From positions 496,001 through 560,000 of the forward strand of contig JAACTB010000007.1 in NCBI GenBank assembly GCA_009993605.1: DNA of 64,000 nt, written 5' to 3'. Position numbers and translations under genes: made by a program. Below the pieces are notes generated by a model. That model was not told where the DNA came from and searched no databases. It saw nothing but the letters and a program-made list of their open reading frames with translations. The stretch comes from Erythrobacter sp. (GTDB lineage Bacteria; Pseudomonadota; Alphaproteobacteria; Sphingomonadales; Sphingomonadaceae). Below are positions 37,180-46,933 of the stretch, one piece after another (positions within the stretch are counted from its first letter, which is position 1; each line of letters begins with the position of its first letter).

Positions 37180-37899
37180 ATGCCGTTCACTACGCCGGAA
37201 GACGGTATGACCGGATTGGCCAACGGCTTTCTCGCATCGTTGAGCCAGGCGGATCGCGACCTTCTTGAACCGTGCCTGTTGCGCTTGCGGTTCCAGAGCG
37301 GGGATCTCCTTACCCATTCCCCGGACGAAACCCGCCTCGTCTATTTCCCGGTTACGCTGGTCGCCTGCGTACAATTCGCCGATCAGGGAAGCGGGATCGG
37401 CATGGTGGGACGCGAGGGGATCGTGGGGCTGTCGGCGGTCCTGGGCGAACCCTTCGATGACGCGATGGAAGCGACGGTCCTAATGGAAGGCGGCTGGACC
37501 CTCGCGATCACGGTGGAGGATTTACAGCGGGCCTGTCTCGCCAGTCCGACCCTGTCGCTGTCTCTCCTGGGCTTCCTCCATTCTTATTCCAGCCAGCTCG
37601 GCTGGATGATCCGCGCCCGCGATCGCGGAAACTTCAAACAGCGCCTGTGTGCCTGGCTGTTGATGCTGCATGATCGGGTGGACAGCGATTTCCTCCAGCT
37701 CACGCACGGCAGCCTCGCCGTCCAGCTCGGCGTGCGGCGCGCGAGCGTGACCGATGCGCTGCATATCCTTGAAGGCGAAGCGTGCCTGCGGTGCAGCCGC
37801 GGCCTGATCAGCCTGATGGACAGGGCACGCCTGAGACGCAATGCGGGGCGATTCTACGAGCCCCCGCGGGTAGACCTTGTCACGGCTCTTCCGACTTAG
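37180..37899 (+). CDS. Crp/Fnr family transcriptional regulator
   Basis: Cyclic-nucleotide-binding-like N-terminal domain (LLTHSPDETRLVYFPVTLVACVQ, MVGREGIVGLSAVLG) and wHTH LTHGSLAVQLGVRRASVTDALHILEGEACL. Confidence 0.85.
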   Translation: MPFTTPEDGMTGLANGFLASLSQADRDLLEPCLLRLRFQSGDLLTHSPDETRLVYFPVTLVACVQFADQGSGIGMVGREGIVGLSAVLGEPFDDAMEATVLMEGGWTLAITVEDLQRACLASPTLSLSLLGFLHSYSSQLGWMIRARDRGNFKQRLCAWLLMLHDRVDSDFLQLTHGSLAVQLGVRRASVTDALHILEGEACLRCSRGLISLMDRARLRRNAGRFYEPPRVDLVTALPT

Positions 37900-37974
37900 C
37901 TCGTTCCCAGATCATCGATCATCGTCGGAACGTCTCCGGTTGATCCGGCACGTCATTTCGGGTGAAAGGATGGC

Positions 37975-38730
37975 ATGATCGATCAAGCCGAGGACACGTC
38001 CCCCCCTGCCGACAGAAAGCGGATCATCTCTCGTCTGGCGGGGTTCGCGACACTCGATCCGGCCGAAATCGAGCGCCTGCTCACCTTCGAAGGCCCAAAA
38101 AGCGAATTCGTCCGTGGCGATATCATTCGGTCGGAAGGCGAGCGCGAGCTCTATCTGCTGCTCGACGGCTGGGCCGCGAGCGCGGTGGTGCTAGCGGACG
38201 GTTCGCGTCAGCTGATCACGGCGAACCTGCCGGGCGATATCCTCGGCCTTCCCGCACTCGCCATGGAGGAACCGATCGACACGGTCGTGGCGCTCACCCC
38301 GGTGAAGGTGATCCACATCTCGCAGCCGCAGCTCGGTGAATTGTTCGCGCACAGCCCCCGGCTCGCCGCGATCATGTTCCTGATATCGCAGGAAGAGCGC
38401 TCGCTTCTGATGGAGCGTCTGGCCCTGACCGGGCAGGCGTCCGCCCTCACCAGTCTCGCCGCGCTCATTCTCCGCCTCTACGAGCGCAACGGCCAGGTCG
38501 ACGACGCGCCGACCGCAAGCTTCTTCATGCCGTTGACCCAGCGCGAATTGGGCGAGCTGATCGGGGTCAGCAGCGTCCACACCAATAGCCTGATCAAGAA
38601 ATTACGAAACGAAGGCGTGGTGTCGATCAAGAACCGAATGCTGACGATCGAGGACAAGCCGCGTTTGATCGAAATCGCCGGCATCTCCCCCTGGCGCCGC
38701 TCCAGGCCGAGCTGGCTTCCCGGCCTCTGA
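37975..38730 (+). CDS. Crp/Fnr family transcriptional regulator
   Basis: GDIIRSEGERELYLLLDGWAASAVVLADGSRQLITANLPGDILGLPALAME and MPLTQRELGELIGVSSVHTNSLIKKLRNEGVVSIKNRMLTIED. Confidence 0.92.
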   Translation: MIDQAEDTSPPADRKRIISRLAGFATLDPAEIERLLTFEGPKSEFVRGDIIRSEGERELYLLLDGWAASAVVLADGSRQLITANLPGDILGLPALAMEEPIDTVVALTPVKVIHISQPQLGELFAHSPRLAAIMFLISQEERSLLMERLALTGQASALTSLAALILRLYERNGQVDDAPTASFFMPLTQRELGELIGVSSVHTNSLIKKLRNEGVVSIKNRMLTIEDKPRLIEIAGISPWRRSRPSWLPGL

Positions 38731-38774
38731 TCCCCGCCCTCGCCTGATTGCGCCGACCCGGCAATCGCCCGTTC

Positions 38775-40127
38775 TCAGAACAGACGATGGGGATCGGTGA
38801 TGACGAGCGCACTATCGTCGCGGGCCAAAGCCAGCAGAGTCAGCCGCCCTTCTCTCGCCCGCGCGATCGCGAGGCTGGACGGGGCGCTGATCGTCACCAG
38901 CATAAGTATTCCGGCCCGCACGGTCTTTTCGACCAGTTCCTGGCTGCACCGCGCGCTGAGCAGCGCGAACCCACGGTCCGGTTCCATCTCTTGGCGGGCG
39001 AGGGCTCCGATCAGCTTGTCGAGCGCGTTATGCCGCCCGACATCCTCGCGCAGCAGCAGAATGTCGCCGTCCCACGAACAGAACGCCGCTGCATGGGCGG
39101 CTCCGGTCGCCATGCCAAGATACTGGTGGCCGCGCATCCGCGAAAGCGCCCGGTGGATCGCGGCAGGCTCGGCCTTGGGAACGGTTTCCAGCGGAGCGAG
39201 CGGCGCCAGCGCGGCCGCCACGGATTCGATCCCGCAAATGCCGCAGCTGCTTTCCGAAACGCGGGTCCGCGCGCGCTCCATGAGCCGGGGCAGGCTTTCC
39301 GGGGGGAGATTGGCACGGGCCACCCATCCGCCCCCGGACCGGTGGAGCTGGACGTCCCCGATCTCGCCGCTCTTCGCCAGGTCTTCCGCCAGGGCGAAGC
39401 CGGTCACGAAATCTTCGAGATCCGTCGGCGTGGCCATCATCACCGCATAGCCGATCCCGTTGAATTCGATCGCGACCGGGATTTCCACCGGAACGGTGCG
39501 GGGCGTTTCGCTGATATGGCCGCTCGCGAAGTCCAGCACCCGCAGAGCGTGGATTTCCGCTCCCTCGCCAAGCGTTCCGTTTTTCTCCAACGCAGTCAGC
39601 ATGTCCTCGCTGTTGAGATTGACCGGCGGTTGCCCGAAGAAATCGACGCTCCGCGCCTCGCAGGCTTCGATCCACGATCGGACCGAGCGATGGCCTGCGT
39701 GCAAATGGCTCTCGAGATCCGGGGCCAGCGCAGTAGGCCAGAGGCCGAAAAGCCAATGGTCCGCCAGCACCGCCGGACCGGTTGTGCCCAGCAGGTCCGC
39801 CAATCCCTGCGGGATGGGATGGGCATCGACCGGGGCGCTTAGAACGGCATCGAAACCGTGTTGCAACGCATGCGAAAGCGCGGCGCAAAGCCCGGCCAGC
39901 GGGCCGAGACCGGATTCGGGCCTGTCGGGCAAGGTCACGATGCCGGGTTCGGGCGCGCGGTCATTATTCGCACACAGGACAACTGCATCACATTCGGTCT
40001 CGAGGCTGGCGATCGCATGATGCAGCAGCGACCGGCCCTGCCACAGCGCCTCGCCCTTGTCGGACCCGAACCGCGTGCTTCGACCGCCCGCCAGCACCGC
40101 TCCGAGGATTCTGCCGCGATCCGCCAT
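38775..40127 (-). CDS. Fusion protein: N-terminal MobA-like molybdenum cofactor guanylyltransferase + C-terminal FdhD sulfurtransferase
   Basis: MobA: ILGAVLAGGRSTRFGSDKGEALWQGRSLLHHA, LPDRPESGLGPLAGL, PVNLNSEDM. FdhD: ESSCGICGIESVAAAL, FCSWDGDILLLREDVGRHNALDKLIGA, LMLVTISAPSSLAI. One uninterrupted frame; start 40127 (or 40199). Confidence 0.9.
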   Translation of the reverse strand: MADRGRILGAVLAGGRSTRFGSDKGEALWQGRSLLHHAIASLETECDAVVLCANNDRAPEPGIVTLPDRPESGLGPLAGLCAALSHALQHGFDAVLSAPVDAHPIPQGLADLLGTTGPAVLADHWLFGLWPTALAPDLESHLHAGHRSVRSWIEACEARSVDFFGQPPVNLNSEDMLTALEKNGTLGEGAEIHALRVLDFASGHISETPRTVPVEIPVAIEFNGIGYAVMMATPTDLEDFVTGFALAEDLAKSGEIGDVQLHRSGGGWVARANLPPESLPRLMERARTRVSESSCGICGIESVAAALAPLAPLETVPKAEPAAIHRALSRMRGHQYLGMATGAAHAAAFCSWDGDILLLREDVGRHNALDKLIGALARQEMEPDRGFALLSARCSQELVEKTVRAGILMLVTISAPSSLAIARAREGRLTLLALARDDSALVITDPHRLF

Positions 40128-40254
40128 GCGCGACACTTCGCCCAATCTCGGCGCGGGCGCAAGGACCGCAGGATCTACGGCAAACCCTCGGTAAGGCATT
40201 GCCAAGCGTGGGTTAGGGGCGCATTCGATACGCTTTACCGATCGGGAGCGCAGA

Positions 40255-42558
40255 ATGGCGGACAATTCAAAGACCAACGTCGACGACCTGCCCCATTCGC
40301 CCGGCCCCGCCGGTGGCTGGGGTTCGATGAAGGGTATCGCGCGGATCTACGCCGAAACCTCGGCCTCTCCCGGCGCTCTCGACAGTCTGCGGCGGCTGAA
40401 CAAACCCAAGGGCGTGATGTGCGTGTCCTGCGCATGGCCGAAACCGGCGAATTATTCCGCGTTCGAATTCTGCGAAAACGGCGCGAAGGCCACCTTGTGG
40501 GAATTGACCGGCGATCGCTGCACGCCCGAATTCTTCGCCGAGGACGGCCACACGGTAACCGAATTGCGCGAATGGTCGGATCACGAACTCGAGAAATCGG
40601 GGCGCCTGACCCATCCGATGAAATACGACGCCGCAACCGATCGCTACGTCGCCGTCGAGTGGGACCACGCCTTTGCCGAAATCGGCGCCACCTTGCGCGA
40701 CTTGCCGCGGGACGATGTCGTCTTCTACGCATCCGGCCATGCGGGTCTCGAGGCGAGCTATCTCTACGCCCTGCTCGCGCGGGCCTACGGGAACAACAAC
40801 CTGCCGCAGAGCAGCAATATGTGCCACGAGACGACCTCGGTCGGCCTGACCAAGGTAATCGGATCCCCCGTCGGCACGGTCACGTTCGACGATCTCGCCG
40901 AGACCGACTGCTATTTCTATTTCGGGCAGAACCCCGGCACGAACAGCCCGCGCTTCCTGCACAATCTCAAGGATCTGAAGGATCGCGGCGGCAAGATCGT
41001 TACTTTCAATCCGGTGATCGAGCAGGGCCTCGTCTCCTTCGTCGACCCTCAGAACCCGCTGGCGATGATGACGGGCAAGGAAACAATCATTTCCGACCAG
41101 TATCACCAGGTCAAATCGGGCGGAGACGTCGCGGCGATCCTGGGCCTGTGCAAGGTGGTGGTCGAAGCCGACGACGAAGCCAAGCGGGCGGGCGTACGCG
41201 AAATCATCGACCATGATTTCATCGCGCAACACACGACCGGCTTCGAAGACTTCATCGCCCGCTGCCGCGATGCGCAATGGACCGATATCGAACAGGCCAG
41301 CGGGCTTACCGAGGCCGCGCTGCGCGACGCGGCGCAGGTCTATATCGAGGCCGAAAAGGTTATCGGCGTCTATGGGATGGGCTTCACCCAGCACACCCAT
41401 GGTGCGCTCAACATCGCGATGCTGGTCAATCTCCTGCTGCTGAAGGGCAATATCGGACGGCCCGGAACCGGATGCTGCCCGGTTCGCGGCCATTCCAACG
41501 TACAGGGCCAGCGCACGGTCGGCATCGCGGAGAAGGCGCATCTCGTCCCGCTCGACAAGCTGAAAGACCTGTTCGATTTCGACCCGCCGACGAAAGACGG
41601 GATGCATGTCGTCGATGCGGTCCAGGGCCTGATCGATGGCAAGGTGCGCGGCTTCGTCTCGCTCGGCGGCAATCTGGTGCGCGCCGTGCCCGATCAGAAG
41701 CGGATGGAGGACGGCTGGGCGAGCCAGGACATCGTCGTGATGGTGTCGACCAAGCTCAATCGCAGCCATCTCTATCCGGGCAAACAGGCCTATATCCTCC
41801 CCTGCCTCGGCCGGTCCGAGGTGGACGAGCAGAAGACCGGCAATCAGGCCGTGACGAGCGAGGACAGCTTCTCGATGATCAACGGATCGGTCGGCCACCG
41901 CCCGCTCGCTTCCGAACATTTGAAGAGCGAACTCGCGATCGTCACCGGGATCGCCAAGGCTACGCTCGATCCCAATCCGAAATTGAAATGGGACGAATGG
42001 ACGGGCGATTATTCGCTGGTGCGCGACCTGATCGAGGCGACCTATCCCGACGATTTCCACGATTTCAACAAGCGTATGTTCGAGGCAGGCGGTTTCTGGC
42101 GCGGCAATCCGGCGGCGGAGCGGGTCTGGAAGACGGACAGCGGAAAGGCCGTGATCACCACGCCGCCGCAGCTGACTTCGCTCGGGTTCGAGGACAGGCC
42201 GGGCCGCTATCGCCTGCTGACCATGCGGTCCAACGACCAGTTCAACACCACGATATACGGCTATTCCGATCGCTTCCGCGGGATCGAGGGCACGCGCGAC
42301 GTGATTTTGATGAACCCCGACGACATAGCCGAAGCCGGTCTCAAGGATGGCGATACCGTCCGCCTCGTCGGCGATTACGATGGCGACGATGTCGAGCGCC
42401 ATCTGGGCGGGCTGAAGCTCGTCGCCTACAAGCTGCCGCGCGGTACGATCGCGGGCTATTATCCCGAATGCAACGTGCTGGTGCCGATCACGCACCATGA
42501 CGAGCTGTCGAAGACGCCGGCGTCGAAATCGGTCCCGGTCAGGATCGAGGCCGCTTGA
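40255..42558 (+). CDS. FdhF/YdeP family molybdopterin oxidoreductase
   Basis: GWGSMKGIARIYAE, KGVMCVSCAWPKPANYSAFEFCENGAKATLWELT, NMCHETTSVGLTKVIGSPVGTVTFDDL, NPGTNSPRFLHNLKD, GRPGTGCCPVRGHSNVQGQRTVGI. Confidence 0.93.
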   Translation: MADNSKTNVDDLPHSPGPAGGWGSMKGIARIYAETSASPGALDSLRRLNKPKGVMCVSCAWPKPANYSAFEFCENGAKATLWELTGDRCTPEFFAEDGHTVTELREWSDHELEKSGRLTHPMKYDAATDRYVAVEWDHAFAEIGATLRDLPRDDVVFYASGHAGLEASYLYALLARAYGNNNLPQSSNMCHETTSVGLTKVIGSPVGTVTFDDLAETDCYFYFGQNPGTNSPRFLHNLKDLKDRGGKIVTFNPVIEQGLVSFVDPQNPLAMMTGKETIISDQYHQVKSGGDVAAILGLCKVVVEADDEAKRAGVREIIDHDFIAQHTTGFEDFIARCRDAQWTDIEQASGLTEAALRDAAQVYIEAEKVIGVYGMGFTQHTHGALNIAMLVNLLLLKGNIGRPGTGCCPVRGHSNVQGQRTVGIAEKAHLVPLDKLKDLFDFDPPTKDGMHVVDAVQGLIDGKVRGFVSLGGNLVRAVPDQKRMEDGWASQDIVVMVSTKLNRSHLYPGKQAYILPCLGRSEVDEQKTGNQAVTSEDSFSMINGSVGHRPLASEHLKSELAIVTGIAKATLDPNPKLKWDEWTGDYSLVRDLIEATYPDDFHDFNKRMFEAGGFWRGNPAAERVWKTDSGKAVITTPPQLTSLGFEDRPGRYRLLTMRSNDQFNTTIYGYSDRFRGIEGTRDVILMNPDDIAEAGLKDGDTVRLVGDYDGDDVERHLGGLKLVAYKLPRGTIAGYYPECNVLVPITHHDELSKTPASKSVPVRIEAA

Positions 42559-43250
42559 ATTTGGCAACGATCCCGCAAGGGGTTTATCTGACCGCAATCG
42601 CCCTGCTGATGCTGGGCGTGATCTGTTCGGCCTATATGGCATGGCAGATTCAGCGCACGCCGCCCAAGATGGCGGTGATGCGGTTCGTCTGGCCGCTCTG
42701 CGCCCTGTTCGCAGGCCCACTGCTGATCTGGTTCTACCATCTATATGCCGGGATCGAGGCGAGCGATACGCCTTTTGCCGCGAAGGTAGCCAAAGGCACG
42801 CTGCATTGCGGAGCGGGCTGTTCGCTGGCCGACCTCATCTGCGAGAATGTGGCCCATATCGCACCTGGCGTGCTCACCTTTTTCGGGATGGGGACAATTT
42901 TTGAAACGGAGATCTTCGCCCAGTGGATGATGGACTACGTCTTCGCTCTCTTGATCGGGATCGTTTTCCAGTATTTCGCCATCGCTCCTATGCGGGACCT
43001 GTCGGTCGGCGAGGGGATCCTGGCCGCCACGAAGGCGGACGTGCTCTCACTCACCAGCTGGCAGGTCGGCATGTATGGTTTCATGGGCTTGGCGCATTTC
43101 GTGCTTTTCCCCGCGCTGTTCGGAGAAAAGGTGGATGCGGGCAGTCCGGTGTTCTGGGTGGCGATGCAGATTGCCATGCTGGCAGGCTTTGCCACCGCCT
43201 ATTTTCCGAATTGGTGGCTGATCCGTTCGGGCCTGAAAGAGAAAATGTAA
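42555..43250 (+). CDS. DUF4396-like polytopic membrane protein (TTG start)
   Basis: TTGA overlap with the molybdoenzyme gene; multiple TM segments; TLHCGAGCSLADLICENVAH motif and WWLIRSGLKEKM end. Confidence 0.75.
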   Translation: MNLATIPQGVYLTAIALLMLGVICSAYMAWQIQRTPPKMAVMRFVWPLCALFAGPLLIWFYHLYAGIEASDTPFAAKVAKGTLHCGAGCSLADLICENVAHIAPGVLTFFGMGTIFETEIFAQWMMDYVFALLIGIVFQYFAIAPMRDLSVGEGILAATKADVLSLTSWQVGMYGFMGLAHFVLFPALFGEKVDAGSPVFWVAMQIAMLAGFATAYFPNWWLIRSGLKEKM

Positions 43251-43364
43251 CCGGGTTCGCGCATTGAGAATCATGGGCCGAGTTAGAGTTACCAGCCCGC
43301 CAGCCGTTCGGTGCGGCCGATATGCTCCACCGCGGGATGCGGAGGGCGAACAGGTTATCGCCAA

Positions 43365-44876
43365 TTAGTTCGCCTGCGATTTCGCTCCGATCGTATAGGT
43401 CGGGAAGTTCAGGCGGCAGGCATCGAGCATCGCCGTAACACGCTCGAAATCACCCGAAGACACGGACATTCTCTGTCCTGCCTCGATCGACTGGGCCGGA
43501 AAAGTCCCGTAGCCTGCGAACAGGCAATGCCAGCTGGCGGACGCGTAATATCCTTTGCCGTGATAAGCCGCCTCGTTTGCGGCTGCGATATCCTCGCGGC
43601 GGAACCAGGCTGTCATCATCGCCTTCAGCCCGTCCGACAGATGGGCATTTCCCGCGTTCTCCTTCCAGTATTCGGTATCCGTGCGCTGGTTGAGCCGATA
43701 ATGCGCCACGATATAATCGCGCACCCCTTCGTAGCGCGCCGCGATCGAGGCGTTGAAAGCGTCGCGATGGCGAGCGGTGAATTCGCCCGCTTCGAAGGAC
43801 TGCGCGAATTCGAGCGCGGTGGCGATGACGATGTGCAGCGCGGTCGCCTCGAGCGGTTCGAGGAAGCCCTGCGCAAGTCCTGCCGAGAGGCAGTTGCGAT
43901 GCCATGTCTCGCTGACGCGGCCGACCTTCATTTCCAATCGCCGCGCCTCGCCTTCGGGATGGTCCAGCGCGGCGCGCAGTTCCGCCTCCGCCGCGTCATC
44001 ATCGATATAGCGCGAGGAATAGACATAGCCGTTGCCGACGCGCGTCGTCAGCGGGATCGCCCAGCGCCAGCCCGCCTTCATGGCGGTGGCGTCGGTTTGC
44101 GGCAAAGAGCGCGCGCCGTGCGCAGTGGGCAAAACGACCGCGCGATCGTTGAAGAGGTTCTCCTCGAAGCGCTCGAACGGCACGCCGAGCGCCTGCTGCG
44201 CGATCATCCCGCGAAAGCCCGAGCAGTCGACGAAGAGATCGCCCGCGATCCGCTCTCCATCCTCGCAAAGCAGCGCGGCGACATCGCCGGCCTGCGAAAG
44301 CTCGACCTGTTCGACCTTGAGCGGGCGATGCACCACGCCCTGCCTTACGGCCCAATCCCTCAGAAACGCGCCCAATTTGTGAGCATCGAAATGGTAGCCA
44401 TAGCTGGGCGCGAAGGGGAAGTTCTCTGACGGTTTGGGCGCGCGCCCTTCTTTTGCCAGTCGGGTTGCGAGAAACCAGGGGTCGGGATGCGCGGGAACGT
44501 CGAAACCCTGACGCGCGAGCAGGCAATTGCGGACGAAAAGCGGCTCAGTGTGCAAATCCACCGGCCCGGGGAACGGGTGGAAATAGCTGTCGAACCCCGC
44601 CCGCTCGCTCCACCCGGTAAAGCGGATACCCAGCTTATATGTCGCATCGCAGGCGGGCATCCAGTCGGCCTCGGCGATTTCCAGCTGGTCGAACATCGCC
44701 TTCAATTGCGGCGTCGATCCCTCGCCCACGCCGATGATGCCGATTGCCGGACTTTCGACCACCGTGACCGTGACGCCGCGCGCATCCCAGCGCTGGTGGA
44801 GCAGGCAGGCGGTGATCCACCCTGCGCTGCCCCCGCCGAGCACGACGATATGGGGTGGGCGCCCTTCCCCCATCAA
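43365..44876 (-). CDS. Flavin-dependent (tryptophan) halogenase family protein
   Basis: IVVLGGGSAGWITACLL, GVGEGSTPQLKAMF, ATYKLGIRFTGW (Lys), GWRWAIPL (WxWxIP), GFLEPLEATALHIV (Glu). Confidence 0.9.
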   Translation of the reverse strand: MMGEGRPPHIVVLGGGSAGWITACLLHQRWDARGVTVTVVESPAIGIIGVGEGSTPQLKAMFDQLEIAEADWMPACDATYKLGIRFTGWSERAGFDSYFHPFPGPVDLHTEPLFVRNCLLARQGFDVPAHPDPWFLATRLAKEGRAPKPSENFPFAPSYGYHFDAHKLGAFLRDWAVRQGVVHRPLKVEQVELSQAGDVAALLCEDGERIAGDLFVDCSGFRGMIAQQALGVPFERFEENLFNDRAVVLPTAHGARSLPQTDATAMKAGWRWAIPLTTRVGNGYVYSSRYIDDDAAEAELRAALDHPEGEARRLEMKVGRVSETWHRNCLSAGLAQGFLEPLEATALHIVIATALEFAQSFEAGEFTARHRDAFNASIAARYEGVRDYIVAHYRLNQRTDTEYWKENAGNAHLSDGLKAMMTAWFRREDIAAANEAAYHGKGYYASASWHCLFAGYGTFPAQSIEAGQRMSVSSGDFERVTAMLDACRLNFPTYTIGAKSQAN

Positions 44877-46933
44877 CGGCGCTTGAGCTGGATCGCCACC
44901 CCGCCGCCCGGTGCCAACCGCACGGTGTAGCTGTCGCCCCTCTTCACGGTGACGGTGTCGTAGGCGATGTCGTGGCGTTTGTCAGTCAGATAGGTCGCCT
45001 CCGGTCCGTCCTTCCAGACCTTGGCGGTATAGGTCGCGCCAGCGTCCAGGAAGTCGAAATCGAGCGTCAGCGTGCGTTCGGTCGCGTCGTTGACGCCGCC
45101 GACATACCAGTCGTCGCTGTCGCGCCCCTTGCGCGCGAAGATCGCGTAATCGCCAACGGCGCCGTCGATCAGATGGCTTTCCGACCAGTCGGCGGGCACG
45201 GCCTTGATGAATTCCAGCTCGCGCGGATGCGCCTCGAGGCTTTCGATGAAATCCGCCGCCATCTGGATGGGCGAATAGATCGCGAGATAGAGGCCCAATT
45301 GCTTGGCCAGCGTGGACGAGAACGGATAATCATTGTCCCCCACCAGGCCGAGCACGCCGGGCGTGTAATCCATCGGGCCCGACAGCATCCGCGTATAAAC
45401 CAGCGTCGGATCGTGTTCGACCCCGCTGCCATAGGCGTTCCAGGCGTTATATTCCTGCCCCCGCGCCCCTTCGCGCGCGACCCAGTTGGGATAGGTGCGG
45501 CGCAGGCCCGTATCCTTGACCGGTTCGTGCGGATTGATCGCGATGCCGCGCTTGGCCGCTTCCTGCACGACCTTCAGATGATGCTGCACCTGTCGCTGGC
45601 CGTCATGCCATTCGAAGATCTCGGTGTCGGGATCGCACGGGTCGGCGATGTCGGCATTGCAGGACACGATCCCGCCCGCATCGGCGACATAGCCGGTCTT
45701 GATCCAGTCGACGCCCAATTCCTTGTAGAGGTCGAGCGCGTCTTCGAGCTGGGCTTCGTAATTGGCGATATTGCCGCTGGTCTCGTGATGCCCGATCAGG
45801 CGCACGCCTTTCGATCGGGCATAGTCCGTCACCTCGCGCAGGTCGAAATCGGGATAGTTCTGCGTGAAGCTGAATTCGCGGCCATTGTTGAACCAGTCGC
45901 CGTCCCAGCCGACATTCCAGCCCTCGACCAGCACGCCGCGGAACCCGTGCTTGGCGGCGAAGTCGATATACTCCTTTGCGCGCTCCGTCGTCGCACCGTG
46001 GCGGTCGCTCGTCCCCCAGGTCCAGCGGTTGGAGATCATGCCCCACCAGATGCCGATATATTTGCCCGGCTCCACCCAGCTGACATCGCCCAATTTGTTC
46101 GGCTCGTTGAGGTTCAGGTCGATGTCGCTTTCGACCAGTCCGGCCGGCCCGTCGCTGATGCGGATCGTGCGCCAGGGCGTGGCGAAGGCGCCTTCGCGGA
46201 CGACCTTAGCCCCCCGGCTGGAGGGCGCGAGCGAGGCGCGGAAACGCGATCCTTCCATTCGCCGCAGCCACATGCCCGAATAATCGACCAGCGCCGCCTC
46301 GTGGAAAGCGAGGTGCGTGCCGTCCGCCAGCCGCATGGTGATCGGCGTGTGCGCGGTCGTCACCCCATCGATCGGCGTTTCGTTGTAGAGATATTCGTAG
46401 CGATTGAAATCGCCGCCCGGAATCCACCATGCCTTGCCGTCCTTGGCGGCTTCGGGCGCGATGGCGAATTCGGTCAGTTCCTCGGCGATATTGGCGACGG
46501 GCATCACATCGCTGTCGGGAAATTCGTAGCGGAAGCCGATCCCGTCATCGAACACGCGCATCCGCACGGTCAGCGCGCGATTGCTGTTCTGGCGCCCTTC
46601 GCGGAACGTGACGGCCAGCTCGTTGTGATGGTCGCGCACGAAGCGGCGTTCGCCCCAGGGCTGTTCCCAAGTGTCGTCATGCGCGGCGCGGGTCTCGCTC
46701 TCGACCTTGAAATTGCGCCGCATCGGCTGGGCGTCGGTGAACAGGAAGCCCAGATCGCTGTCGGCGATCAGCGGCTTGCCGTCGCGCATGACGCGGTAGA
46801 ACGGCACTCCGTCGCCATCGACGTCGAGCGTGACCACGGTGCGCCCGTCGGGCGAAGCGACATCGGCGGCCCAGGCGGGCAGCGCGGTCGAAGCGAGGAG
46901 CGCGAACAGAGCCCCTTTCAGTCCCGCGCGCAT
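44873..46933 (-). CDS. Glycoside hydrolase family 97 protein (alpha-glucosidase type)
   Basis: Signal peptide from 46933; SPDGRTVVTLDVDGDGVPFYRVMRDGKPLIADSDLGF, HGFRGVLVEGWNVGWDGDW, RLIGHHETSGNIANYEAQLEDAL, NAWNAYGSGVEHDPTLVYTRMLSGPMDYTPG. Confidence 0.92.
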   Translation of the reverse strand: MRAGLKGALFALLASTALPAWAADVASPDGRTVVTLDVDGDGVPFYRVMRDGKPLIADSDLGFLFTDAQPMRRNFKVESETRAAHDDTWEQPWGERRFVRDHHNELAVTFREGRQNSNRALTVRMRVFDDGIGFRYEFPDSDVMPVANIAEELTEFAIAPEAAKDGKAWWIPGGDFNRYEYLYNETPIDGVTTAHTPITMRLADGTHLAFHEAALVDYSGMWLRRMEGSRFRASLAPSSRGAKVVREGAFATPWRTIRISDGPAGLVESDIDLNLNEPNKLGDVSWVEPGKYIGIWWGMISNRWTWGTSDRHGATTERAKEYIDFAAKHGFRGVLVEGWNVGWDGDWFNNGREFSFTQNYPDFDLREVTDYARSKGVRLIGHHETSGNIANYEAQLEDALDLYKELGVDWIKTGYVADAGGIVSCNADIADPCDPDTEIFEWHDGQRQVQHHLKVVQEAAKRGIAINPHEPVKDTGLRRTYPNWVAREGARGQEYNAWNAYGSGVEHDPTLVYTRMLSGPMDYTPGVLGLVGDNDYPFSSTLAKQLGLYLAIYSPIQMAADFIESLEAHPRELEFIKAVPADWSESHLIDGAVGDYAIFARKGRDSDDWYVGGVNDATERTLTLDFDFLDAGATYTAKVWKDGPEATYLTDKRHDIAYDTVTVKRGDSYTVRLAPGGGVAIQLKRR

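Noticed and set aside
40267-42720. 817-aa minus-strand ORF over the molybdoenzyme gene
   Set aside because: Antisense shadow; the sense frame has unmistakable FdhF/YdeP motifs.
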